Part shown: positions 28,016 to 36,366 of the stretch, in pieces
Position numbering within the stretch: the first letter of the stretch is position 1
How the letters are laid out: each line of letters begins with the position of its first letter
Source of the DNA: 1-14-2-50-31-20 sp965370315
GTDB taxonomy: Bacteria; Bacteroidota; Ignavibacteria; Ignavibacteriales; Melioribacteraceae
DNA length: 64,000 nucleotides
NCBI GenBank assembly: GCA_965370315.1
Contig: CBDUTO010000006.1
Coordinates: 1 to 64,000 of the forward strand
Direction: 5' to 3'
Translations under genes and position numbers: made by a program
Notes under the pieces: model-generated
What the model was told of the DNA's origin: nothing
What the model saw: the letters and a program-made list of their open reading frames with translations, nothing else
The model's database searches: none

Positions 28016-31000
28016 TTCTATCTGACCCCTCAACAATCCCAATCTCTTCCTCACTTAACCCATACAACTCATAAACCATTTGGTCTATCTCTTTATCGGT
28101 TTCATTTATTTCTGATTGAAGATTATTCAACTCTGTTTTGTAACTATTAAAAAACTCTTCCCACTCTACTTGTTCTGTAAGTGAGATTGCAACTTTTTGT
28201 TTTTTTAGTTCTGCAATAAATATTTTGAAATCGAAGTTATAGAAAGCATCTAGTTTCTTGGTTACTTTAAGCGCCAAGGGGACGCGTCCCCTTGTAGAGA
28301 AATTATCTTTTACTCTGCTTAGAAATTCATTTTTCTTTTGTCGGAATTGTTTGTTTAACTCCAACATTTTATTAGCTTTTTCAATGAAAGGCTGTTGGTT
28401 TTCTTGACTAATGTTTTTATATGGCAAATCTCTGACATCATTTACTAAGATTTTTGGTATAGAAGTTTTCGCATTTGCTTTAGGATTTATTTTTTTATGA
28501 TACCATGAAAATAAACTTGAGTTAATAGTTGCTAACAAGTATTTCAAACTTTCATTATTATTTGAATTGCTTATTATATTAATAATGGAAGGTGTATTGT
28601 AAAATTCTTTTTCAACATAGCATGATTTTAGAACATATTTGTTACCACGAGTAACTTCCATTATCAAAATTCGAGGTGATTTGAAATATTTAATTTTTCG
28701 TGGCGCAGCGAGCCAATCGCCATAACTTATCCATAAATTACCATTCCAACCTGCGGTATATCTTGAAATATCGCCACCCTTCAGTTCTTTTTTATAGGTC
28801 TCATTTTCCTTTTTTGCTGAATGAAATACTCTATTTTTTATTTGCTCAGAAGTATGCCCACGATATTTATCATATGGAATAAGGCCTTGTGAAACTTCAA
28901 AACAATCATCAAGTTTACTTGAATTTGATTGAATCTTGTCCAAAACGTCGTGATCAAAATCAGAAAGATTAATGTTAATTAAAAGATTTTGGGTTTTATT
29001 TATATTATTAAAAGACAGTTCATTTACTAATACTATTTCATTATTTTTTATTATTCCGATTCTGATATTTTTACAATTCTTTTCTTTTCTAATGATACTT
29101 ATTACAGTATCTAAATCTGCATCTGCAAATATTTTAGTTGGCAAATCAATTATCTGCAATAGTTTATAAGACAAAACAAATTTTCGCAATTTTGAATGCT
29201 GTTGTATTGTCAACCATGTATATGGCACAATCAATCCTATTTGCCCTTTTTGTTTAGCTAGCTTTATGGATTTTTCGATAAAAAGAGAAAACGTATCAAG
29301 TTTGTAATGTGATGTTTCGTAAAGGAAATTGTAATAATTAAAATGGGATTTTGATATTTTTGCTCCATACGGCGGATTCCCAATCACGACATCAAAACCA
29401 CCATTATATTCAGTACGGAAAGCGTGTTCGGTAGTGCAGATCATTCCATCTATAATTTTTTCTAGCTCTTTATTCTCGGGCAGCTCGTGCTTTTTACGAT
29501 TATTACGAATATATCTTATAGCATTTAGCAGATATTCTTCATCCTTTACTCGCGAGTTTCCGAATTTCTGCGTCCATAGGGGAACGGAGGCTTCGCCATC
29601 GAGGAGGACGGAGGAGGAGGCATCGTCGCTACCTGACAAGGGGACGCGTCCCCTTGTTGTGGTAATACCTACTCTTCTATGGAATATTAGAGAGGATTTT
29701 CCCTTTATCTTTCCTACTATTTTCGAGACTTCCTCTTCTTCGCACACTAGTAGCATATGCATATGGTCGCCACAGATATTATATTCTATTACGTTTAGAT
29801 TATCTTCTTTTATTATTTCCGCTATTGCTTCGGTTATTATTATTGCATCTTTTTCATCTATCCAGATTGCTTCGCCTACTTTTACGTGATAATCAAACAT
29901 ACGTTGCGAGTATCTCGAATTATGAGTTGCGGTTGTTATATGCCATGCTTGTTTTTCTTTTTTCTTATAGATTTGAGGAAATTCTTCATTCCAATTAAAT
30001 GCTTTATCGCCAGCAACTTCGGGGTCGTCAATTAGAGAGTTTCCACATTTAATATTGTTGTTTAAGTTCGATAGTTTTCTATCCTTACGAGCAGTTCGCA
30101 ACCAAAGGGAGAGTTTTGCAATCTCAACAGATTCCTCATTTATATCAACTCCGTAAAGATTGTTTTCCAAAATGGATTTTTCTGTATCGAACAAACGTAG
30201 GGGAGTGTTGGTAAGCTCGGCAATTATGTCGTCAATGCTTTTATGCTCGGCAATTAAAAAGTTTAGTGCTTGATTTAAGAACGCACCACTTCCGCAAGCC
30301 GGGTCAACAATTTTTAATGTGAGCAACCACTCCTTATATTTTTCAAGAGTTTCAAAAAGCTTTTTCCCTTTCTCCGAAAATGGGACGTGTCCCCTTGGAT
30401 TTTTGCTTTTCCCTCTCTTTCTATAATAACTCTCATCAACTTCAATCTCCGAAATCTCAAACTCTTTGCGCTTCTCTGTACAAAGAGTTCCAACCGTGTT
30501 TTCAACAATGTATTGAGTGATATATTTGGGAGTGTAGAATACTCCATCTTTTTTACGTTTACTTGTAGTAGCCAAGGGGGCAACTTGATTTGCTTTCGAG
30601 GCTGTAGAAAGAGCCAAGGGGACATGTCCCCTTGTTGCGGCTGTTGCCGCTATTTCAGCAGTAATCTCTTCAATTTCATTTAAGGAATGTTCAAAAATAT
30701 GACCGAGAATATTTACATCAACTTCAGTATTAAAATCATACTCCGAGAGTTTTAGTAAATCGGAAATTAAAATTTTATCATCAATTATTAAATTGTCTAA
30801 CAATGCATCGGGATAAAATAATCCACCGTTGTATGCTGGAATTTTATCAGCTTCGGTTTTGCCTTTTCGCCCAATATTCATATAACCGAAATACTGTTTG
30901 TAGATTTCGTAAATAGCTTTATACTCATCAAGCTCAATTAACAAATTGTATTTTTCAATAATTCTTGTAATTGAGTTTGGAGGCAAAAGCCCACTATCTT

Positions 31001-31724
31001 CTGCAAATAGGATAAAAAGAAAACGGTCTAAAAGTTTTTGCGATTTTTTAAAGAGAGTAAGCTTATCGAAGTCTGGATTATTTTTGATTAAATTTTCAAA
31101 GAGTTTTCTTTTGAAAACAGAGTAATCTTTATAAAGTTTATTAGAAACATTCTCTTCGTGAAATTTAGTTTCAGTCTTTAATCTCAAAGGTAAATCAGAA
31201 AAAATAGATTCCGCATTTAATAACAAATAGAGTAATTCAAATTCCTCTTTTTGCAGATTGAATAAATCAAATTCCTCATACTCATTTGCGTAATCAATAT
31301 AAAACTGCAACTTTTGGAAGTTAGAAATTATCACATATTTACAATCTGGTTGATTGTGTTTATAACCAAATGCTTGTTCGGTTACACTTTTTAAGTCTTT
31401 TGTTTTTGTGGATTTCAACTCAATAACAGCAACAGCTTTGCCATCTTTTAGAATTGCACCATCAGCTTTTTTACTATCAGCAATATTCTTAAATTCTCTT
31501 GCAAGATTGTGGTTTTCGTCTGGAGCTAATACATAACCAAAAACATCAACAAAAATATCCCTCAAAAAACCATCTTGATACTGCTCTTCCTTTAGCTTTT
31601 TAATCTCTTCAATTTTTGTAGAATTATAATTCTCATTAAACTTTTGATATGCCTTTTCAACTTGCCCACTATCAAGATTTGCGAGGTGTTTGTTTATAAC
31701 AGATTTTTGAAATATTCCCATCAT
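28005..31724 (-). CDS. Type IIG restriction-modification enzyme with embedded HUH (RAYT-like) domain
   Basis: A 1239-residue protein. The N-terminal PD-(D/E)XK-like nuclease has Asp 88, Glu 102 and Lys 104 (ADGAIL ... VIELKS). An Eco57I-type N6-adenine methyltransferase follows, with motif I DPACGSGAFLNQAL near 475 and motif IV NPPYG near 783. A target-recognition region precedes the C-terminus. Between methylase motifs I and IV (about 588-761, DNA 29440-29960) lies an IS200/REP-transposase-like domain: WHITTATHNSR, an HxH in CGDHMHMLLV, and YLLNAIRYIRNNRKKHEL with a candidate Tyr. Four REP-like palindromes are read through in frame as (T)RG(R/H)VPL. The frame is intact, so the enzyme may be functional. 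It stands in front of RhuM. Confidence 0.9.
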   Translation of the reverse strand: MMGIFQKSVINKHLANLDSGQVEKAYQKFNENYNSTKIEEIKKLKEEQYQDGFLRDIFVDVFGYVLAPDENHNLAREFKNIADSKKADGAILKDGKAVAVIELKSTKTKDLKSVTEQAFGYKHNQPDCKYVIISNFQKLQFYIDYANEYEEFDLFNLQKEEFELLYLLLNAESIFSDLPLRLKTETKFHEENVSNKLYKDYSVFKRKLFENLIKNNPDFDKLTLFKKSQKLLDRFLFILFAEDSGLLPPNSITRIIEKYNLLIELDEYKAIYEIYKQYFGYMNIGRKGKTEADKIPAYNGGLFYPDALLDNLIIDDKILISDLLKLSEYDFNTEVDVNILGHIFEHSLNEIEEITAEIAATAATRGHVPLALSTASKANQVAPLATTSKRKKDGVFYTPKYITQYIVENTVGTLCTEKRKEFEISEIEVDESYYRKRGKSKNPRGHVPFSEKGKKLFETLEKYKEWLLTLKIVDPACGSGAFLNQALNFLIAEHKSIDDIIAELTNTPLRLFDTEKSILENNLYGVDINEESVEIAKLSLWLRTARKDRKLSNLNNNIKCGNSLIDDPEVAGDKAFNWNEEFPQIYKKKEKQAWHITTATHNSRYSQRMFDYHVKVGEAIWIDEKDAIIITEAIAEIIKEDNLNVIEYNICGDHMHMLLVCEEEEVSKIVGKIKGKSSLIFHRRVGITTTRGRVPLSGSDDASSSVLLDGEASVPLWTQKFGNSRVKDEEYLLNAIRYIRNNRKKHELPENKELEKIIDGMICTTEHAFRTEYNGGFDVVIGNPPYGAKISKSHFNYYNFLYETSHYKLDTFSLFIEKSIKLAKQKGQIGLIVPYTWLTIQQHSKLRKFVLSYKLLQIIDLPTKIFADADLDTVISIIRKEKNCKNIRIGIIKNNEIVLVNELSFNNINKTQNLLININLSDFDHDVLDKIQSNSSKLDDCFEVSQGLIPYDKYRGHTSEQIKNRVFHSAKKENETYKKELKGGDISRYTAGWNGNLWISYGDWLAAPRKIKYFKSPRILIMEVTRGNKYVLKSCYVEKEFYNTPSIINIISNSNNNESLKYLLATINSSLFSWYHKKINPKANAKTSIPKILVNDVRDLPYKNISQENQQPFIEKANKMLELNKQFRQKKNEFLSRVKDNFSTRGRVPLALKVTKKLDAFYNFDFKIFIAELKKQKVAISLTEQVEWEEFFNSYKTELNNLQSEINETDKEIDQMVYELYGLSEEEIGIVEGSDRNGK
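28275..28294. repeat. REP-like palindrome copy 1 (in coding frame)
   Basis: CAAGGGGACGCGTCCCCTTG, a perfect 20-bp palindrome and a GC island in an AT-rich gene. It is translated as TRGRVPLAL near residue 1145 of the type IIG enzyme. Confidence 0.85.
29637..29656. repeat. REP-like palindrome copy 2, inside the HUH domain
   Basis: Identical to copy 1 (CAAGGGGACGCGTCCCCTTG) and extended by one complementary base on each side. It is translated as TRGRVPL inside the HUH domain. A further GC-rich, purine-rich insert (about 29579-29636) abuts it and encodes SDDASSSVLLDGEASVPL. Confidence 0.85.
30378..30397. repeat. REP-like palindrome copy 3 (left arm degenerate)
   Basis: AAATGGGACGTGTCCCCTTG: the right arm and core are conserved, while the left arm has lost CAAG. 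Read in frame as PRGHVPF, immediately C-terminal to the regulator-like linker before methylase motif I. Confidence 0.7.
30615..30634. repeat. REP-like palindrome copy 4
   Basis: CAAGGGGACATGTCCCCTTG, a perfect 20-bp palindrome differing from copy 1 in the central pair. Read in frame as TRGHVPLAL. A half-copy (CAAGGGGGCAA) lies about 40 bp away at 30574-30584. Confidence 0.85.
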
Positions 31725-31877
31725 ATTCTAAATTGTTAATAAATGCAAAAATACAAATAAATTCGGTTTGTTAATTAACTTAATTTGCCCACTTATTTTC
31801 CAATTCGCTTTTTCTACTTTGGATTGCTACTTTTCACAATATTCATTTTGCATCGAAAAAAAAGAAATGCCTATTGC

Positions 31878-31892
31878 TTATTAAAATAATAA
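31878..31892. promoter_or_regulatory. UAS of the GH128 operon
   Basis: TTATTAAAATAATAA, TTATT-N5-AATAA. The 30 bp beginning here match the CotH upstream site at 27 positions, and both end exactly 69 bases before a -24 box. The 31740-31877 stretch holds no other recognisable feature. Confidence 0.7.
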
Positions 31893-31961
31893 CAAATTAT
31901 AATATTATTAACCTCTTTATACTAAAAGTTTAAGATTTAGAACATAACCGCATTCATTTCA

Positions 31962-31977
31962 TGGTATGAAATTTGCA
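31962..31977 (+). promoter_or_regulatory. Sigma-54 promoter of the GH128 operon
   Basis: TGGTATGAAATTTGCA differs from TGGCAYR-N4-TTGCW only by C to T. Predicted start is near 31988, about 33 nt before the TTG start of GH128. Confidence 0.8.
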
Positions 31978-32020
31978 TATTTCAGATTTGGTGAAATTTT
32001 AATTTATTAGGAACATAAAT

Positions 32021-32908
32021 TTGAATATCTATAAATCAATTATATTATTGTCTCTACTTACTTTTCTATTTTTGGGATGCAGTGACGATTCTGCTCCTAC
32101 TCAAACAGAGGATCAATCAACAACTATTGAAAAAAGCGAGAAACGTGGTCTTGCATACAATTTAACAGATGCTGATGATTTTAATGCACTAAAGAATGGA
32201 GTTTCATGGTGGTATAATTGGTATTATCAAACTGATGCTCCAACTGATTCTTATGATTCTTATGAAATGGAATTTATTCCAATGCTTTGGGGGAAGAATA
32301 ATTCAACCGATTATACCGAGATTAAAAACTTCATTCTCTCTCACGAAGAAATTAAATATTTGTTAGTTCTAAACGAACCAAATCTTACAGACCAAGCAAA
32401 TCTTACTCCCTACGAAGCAGCAGTTGAATGGGTAAAGTATGAAAAAGTAGTCAGTGATCTTGCGGAACAAAATAGAATTATTTATTTAGTTGGTCCAGCA
32501 ATGACTTGGGGAACAATGGATAACTATTGGGATCCCGTTGTTTGGCTTGACGCATTCTACGTTGCGTATAAAAATGCTAATGAAAGCAGAGAACCAAAAA
32601 TTGATTATCTTGCTTTTCATTGGTATGATTACGGCTTAGCATCACAACTTAATCGCCTGCAAAAATATGGAAAGAAAATCTGGATAACTGAAATGGCGAA
32701 TTGGAATCCACAAATTAATACATACGCAAAACAAGCCGAACAAATGAGGGATATGGTTTCAATTTGTGAAACTCGTGATGATGTCTTTCGCTACGCATGG
32801 TTTATAGGAAGAGGGAACTATCCAGACAACAATCATACTTACCTATTTAATCCAACCCCAGGAGAGCTAAATGACTTAGGCAAACTCTATCGTGATTTGC
32901 CATATTAA
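32021..32908 (+). CDS. GH128-like beta-1,3-glucanase lipoprotein
   Basis: A 295-residue protein with a lipobox (LFLGC, Cys 20). Motifs of the GH128 (Asl1-like) barrel are visible: KRGLAYNLTDADDF, VSWWYNWYYQTD, the acid/base Glu in LVLNEPNLTDQAN, YLAFHWYDYG and the nucleophile Glu in IWITEMANW. GH128 enzymes cut beta-1,3-glucan. No ATG is available; a TTG at 32021 lies 8 nt after AGGA and directly precedes the signal peptide. It heads a plus-strand run of six genes with short spacers and has a sigma-54 promoter. The lipoprotein form suggests action at the membrane. Confidence 0.88.
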   Translation: MNIYKSIILLSLLTFLFLGCSDDSAPTQTEDQSTTIEKSEKRGLAYNLTDADDFNALKNGVSWWYNWYYQTDAPTDSYDSYEMEFIPMLWGKNNSTDYTEIKNFILSHEEIKYLLVLNEPNLTDQANLTPYEAAVEWVKYEKVVSDLAEQNRIIYLVGPAMTWGTMDNYWDPVVWLDAFYVAYKNANESREPKIDYLAFHWYDYGLASQLNRLQKYGKKIWITEMANWNPQINTYAKQAEQMRDMVSICETRDDVFRYAWFIGRGNYPDNNHTYLFNPTPGELNDLGKLYRDLPY

Positions 32909-32932
32909 AAAATAGATTAAGGATTAGAATTT

Positions 32933-33955
32933 ATGTATTTAGAAAAATTTATAAATAAGTATTTGTCACTATTCATAATTACTATTGTATTAATATCATG
33001 TGGCGATTCAGATGGAACAACTGATCAGATACTGTCAGACTCTACAATTGTAGATAAGCATGGACAATTATCAATTGATGGAATAAATTTAGTTGATGAA
33101 AATGGAGAGGCAATTGCTCTTCGTGGAATGAGTCTCTTCTGGAGCCAATGGGGTGGAAATTACTATAACGAAGAAACTATAAAATGGCTACGTGATGATT
33201 GGAAATGCACAGTTGTAAGAGTAGCGGTTGGTGTTGAGAGTGGTGGCTATTTAGATAATACATTCGAAGAATATCAGAGAGCAACTACTGTGATAGATGC
33301 CTGCATAAAGCTTGGAATTTATGTGATAGTCGATTGGCACGATCACCATGCTGAAAGCCACTTAAACGAAGCAATTTCATTTTTTAATAATATCTCTAAA
33401 ATATATGGTGAACAACCCAATATTATTTACGAAATTTATAACGAACCACTTAATGTTTCTTGGGCAAATGTTATTAAACCATATTCGCAAGCAGTAGTAA
33501 ATACAATTCGTGCTAACGATTCCAATAATGTTATTGTCGTAGGAACTCCAAATTGGTCACAAGATGTCGATGTAGTTATAAACAATAAAGTTCTGGGAGA
33601 CAACATTGCATACTCATTACACTTTTATACTGGAACTCATACCCAATGGTTAAGAGACAAAGCTATTAGAGCAATGAATGCCGGAGTTCCTCTATTTGCA
33701 ACAGAGTGGGGCTTAAGTGAAGCAAATGGTACTGGAGCAATTAATTTAGAAGAATCAAAACTGTGGACCGATTTTCTTGAACAATACAATTTAAGCTGGT
33801 GCAACTGGTCAGTTATAAACAAGGATGAAAGTTCTGCAGCTCTGTTGCCCACTACTTCTACTTTATCAGGATGGAGTGAGAATCAACTTTCTGAATCTGG
33901 AAAAATGATTAGAGCATATCTTATTCAAGAAAATTCCGGCTTATTTAACAATTGA
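32933..33955 (+). CDS. GH5 endoglucanase-like lipoprotein
   Basis: A 340-residue protein with a lipobox (VLISC, Cys 23) and a GH5 (subfamily 2-like) barrel: GMSLFWSQWGG, TVVRVAVGVESGG, VIVDWHDHHAE, the acid/base Glu in YEIYNEPLNVSW, SLHFYTGTH and the nucleophile Glu in LFATEWGLSEANG. These enzymes usually cut internal beta-1,4-glucan bonds, so the locus may also handle mixed-linkage beta-glucan (inference). The gene has an AAGGA site before the ATG and lies 24 bp after GH128. It ends in TGA directly followed by the next ribosome-binding site. Confidence 0.9.
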   Translation: MYLEKFINKYLSLFIITIVLISCGDSDGTTDQILSDSTIVDKHGQLSIDGINLVDENGEAIALRGMSLFWSQWGGNYYNEETIKWLRDDWKCTVVRVAVGVESGGYLDNTFEEYQRATTVIDACIKLGIYVIVDWHDHHAESHLNEAISFFNNISKIYGEQPNIIYEIYNEPLNVSWANVIKPYSQAVVNTIRANDSNNVIVVGTPNWSQDVDVVINNKVLGDNIAYSLHFYTGTHTQWLRDKAIRAMNAGVPLFATEWGLSEANGTGAINLEESKLWTDFLEQYNLSWCNWSVINKDESSAALLPTTSTLSGWSENQLSESGKMIRAYLIQENSGLFNN

Positions 33956-33967
33956 TTGGAGAAAATT

Positions 33968-35179
33968 GTGAAAACAATAAAATATCTATTTTTGATTTTA
34001 TTATTAGCATCGCAAATATCAGCTCAGCAAAAATACTTTGGGGTTGAAGGCAAAAATGTTATTGACCCAAACGGAAATATCTTTATTCTAAAAGGAGTTA
34101 ATCTTGGTAATTGGCTTGTTCCTGAAGGATATATGTTCAAGTTCAAGAAAGCCAACTCACCAAGAAATGTAAATAATGTAATTACCGAATTAATTGGGCC
34201 AGCAGAATCAAAAAAATTCTGGATTGATTTCCAAAATAGTTACGTTACATACGAAGATATAAAATACTTAAAATCAATTGGCGTAAATTCTATAAGAGTC
34301 CCTTTCAATTACAAACTATTTTCCGATGAAACATATTTATGGAATACAGATTCACGTGGTTTTGAATTAATAGACCACTTACTCGAATGGTGTAGAATAG
34401 AAAACTTGCCAATAATGTTAGATATGCACTGTGCACCAGGTGGACAAACCGGCGACAATATTGACGATAGTTACGGTTACCCTTGGCTTTTTGAAAGCGA
34501 AGAATCACAAAAGCAAATAATTGATATTTGGAAAAACATTGCAACACGTTATGTTGATGAACCATTGATACTTGGTTACGACTTAATGAATGAACCTATA
34601 GCACACTATTTTGAAAATGAGAACTTGGGCAATAAGTTAGAGCCACTCTATAAAAAAATTGTTTCGGCTATCAGAGAAGTTGACCAAAATCACATAATAA
34701 TTTTGGGTGGAGCAAGATGGAATACAGATTTCACAATATTTAGTAAACCTTTTGATGATAAACTAATTTATGAATTTCACAAATATTGGATGCCTCCAGA
34801 ACAAAAAGAGATTCAAGAATATTTAGATTTTAGAGACAAATATAATGTCCCAATATACATGGGTGAATCTGGTGAAAACGATGATGATTGGGTTTTCCAA
34901 TTTAGAGAACTCTTAGATGAACACTCTATAGGTTGGCACTTCTGGCCTTATAAAAAAATGGATAACACTCGCGGACCTGTAAACTTTAACAAACCAGAAT
35001 ATTACGATTTAATTCTGGATTATGCCGAGTCTGACAGAAGCACTTATAAAAAGATTAGAGAAAATCGTCCAGACATAACAAAGGTAAAACATGCACTTGC
35101 AGATTTCATTAAACAATCCAAATTTGAAAATTGCTTTCCAAACAAAGGTTATCTAAAGGCCTTGGGATTAAAATATTAA
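33968..35179 (+). CDS. GH5 exo-beta-1,3-glucanase-like enzyme (short form)
   Basis: A 403-residue protein with a signal peptide (ending SQISAQ). The GH5 barrel shows GVNLGNWLVPEGYMF, IGVNSIRVPFNYK, MLDMHCAPGGQTG, acid/base Glu in DLMNEPIAHY and nucleophile Glu in YMGESGEND. It is a paralogue of the GH5 catalytic domain at 24319 but has no CBM6 or sorting domain, so it is probably periplasmic. The frame extends to a TTG at 33956, but GGAG followed by GTG at 33968 begins the signal peptide MKTIKYLF and is preferred. Confidence 0.88.
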   Translation: MKTIKYLFLILLLASQISAQQKYFGVEGKNVIDPNGNIFILKGVNLGNWLVPEGYMFKFKKANSPRNVNNVITELIGPAESKKFWIDFQNSYVTYEDIKYLKSIGVNSIRVPFNYKLFSDETYLWNTDSRGFELIDHLLEWCRIENLPIMLDMHCAPGGQTGDNIDDSYGYPWLFESEESQKQIIDIWKNIATRYVDEPLILGYDLMNEPIAHYFENENLGNKLEPLYKKIVSAIREVDQNHIIILGGARWNTDFTIFSKPFDDKLIYEFHKYWMPPEQKEIQEYLDFRDKYNVPIYMGESGENDDDWVFQFRELLDEHSIGWHFWPYKKMDNTRGPVNFNKPEYYDLILDYAESDRSTYKKIRENRPDITKVKHALADFIKQSKFENCFPNKGYLKALGLKY

Positions 35180-35185
35180 CTAATT

Positions 35186-36358
35186 ATGAATAGTATTAAA
35201 AACCTTAGAGAAGAATCTATTGATGCACTCCGAGGCTTTGCCCTTATGGGACTATTTCTTGTCCACATGGTTGAGTACTTTGAAATATATTGGTTTAAAC
35301 CAGAAGCAAGTATTTACAATGATATCACCTTTTTCCTCTTTGGTGGAAAAGCTTATGCAATTTTTGCTTTTCTCTTTGGTCTTAGTTTTTTTATCATCAT
35401 GAATAACCAAAGCAAAAATGGTGTTGATTTCAGAAAAAGATTTTCGTGGCGTTTAGCAATACTCCTTCTTGCTGGTATTCTCCATGGATGGTTTTATGGT
35501 GGTGACATATTACAAATACTTGCTATCACTGGATTCCTTTTAGTTCCTCTTTATTATTTAAGGAATATATTCCTCTTTCTTCTTGCTGGATTTTTTCTTC
35601 TGCAAATTCCAGCTTTACTCCATTTAATTTCTGTTCTTGTTCAAGATTCTGGAGCTAATTACACACCTCTTCATTGGAGTATGTATGGAGATGTCCACAA
35701 GACATATGCTTTGGGAAGTTTTATGGATGTGATCAAATTAAACTTCTGGCAAGGACAAATTGCCAAATGGACATTCATGTTGGAGAGTGGAAGACTCTCA
35801 ACAATTATGGGAATTTCAATTTTAGGTTTTATAGTTGGAAGAATAGGAATATGGAAAGATTCATATCTTTATAAAAATAAGTTCCGATTACTTTTCATTA
35901 TAGCTCTAATTATCACAACACTTGTAAATTTATTTGAATCAACACTGATTAATCTAATTGCAGAAGAATCTCGATGGTTGGGATACACATTCATAAATAG
36001 CTTATACAGTTTTGGGTTTACTCTTACATTAATTTTTGGGTTTTTGTTTCTATATCAAATTGATGTTTTTCAAAAAGTGCTGAAACCGCTTGCTGCTCCT
36101 GGAAGAATGAGTTTAACGGTTTATGTTTTCCAATCTATTATTTTTGTTCCAATATTTTATGGATTTGGTTTTGGTGTCTACGATTATATTGGACAAACAT
36201 TAAGTTTCTATTTGGGAATTATTCTTTGGGTTCTACAAGTAATAATTGCAAACTATTGGATTAAAAGATACTACTACGGCCCGCTCGAATGGCTCTGGAG
36301 AGTTGCAACTTATATGAACAAAAGTATTAAATTTAAGAGAGAAATTAAATTAGACTAG
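35186..36358 (+). CDS. DUF418 (YeiB-like) membrane protein
   Basis: A 390-residue polytopic membrane protein. The N-terminus IDALRGFALMGLFLVHMVEY and the C-terminal DUF418 block (PLAAPGRMSLTVYVFQSI, YYYGPLEWLWR) are diagnostic. The fold is related to acyltransferases such as heparan-alpha-glucosaminide N-acetyltransferase, but the function of YeiB-type proteins is unknown. It lies 6 bp after the short GH5 gene and 8 bp before the epimerase gene. A role in acyl modification of saccharides is possible, not shown. Confidence 0.8.
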   Translation: MNSIKNLREESIDALRGFALMGLFLVHMVEYFEIYWFKPEASIYNDITFFLFGGKAYAIFAFLFGLSFFIIMNNQSKNGVDFRKRFSWRLAILLLAGILHGWFYGGDILQILAITGFLLVPLYYLRNIFLFLLAGFFLLQIPALLHLISVLVQDSGANYTPLHWSMYGDVHKTYALGSFMDVIKLNFWQGQIAKWTFMLESGRLSTIMGISILGFIVGRIGIWKDSYLYKNKFRLLFIIALIITTLVNLFESTLINLIAEESRWLGYTFINSLYSFGFTLTLIFGFLFLYQIDVFQKVLKPLAAPGRMSLTVYVFQSIIFVPIFYGFGFGVYDYIGQTLSFYLGIILWVLQVIIANYWIKRYYYGPLEWLWRVATYMNKSIKFKREIKLD

Positions 36359-36366
36359 GATTCTAA

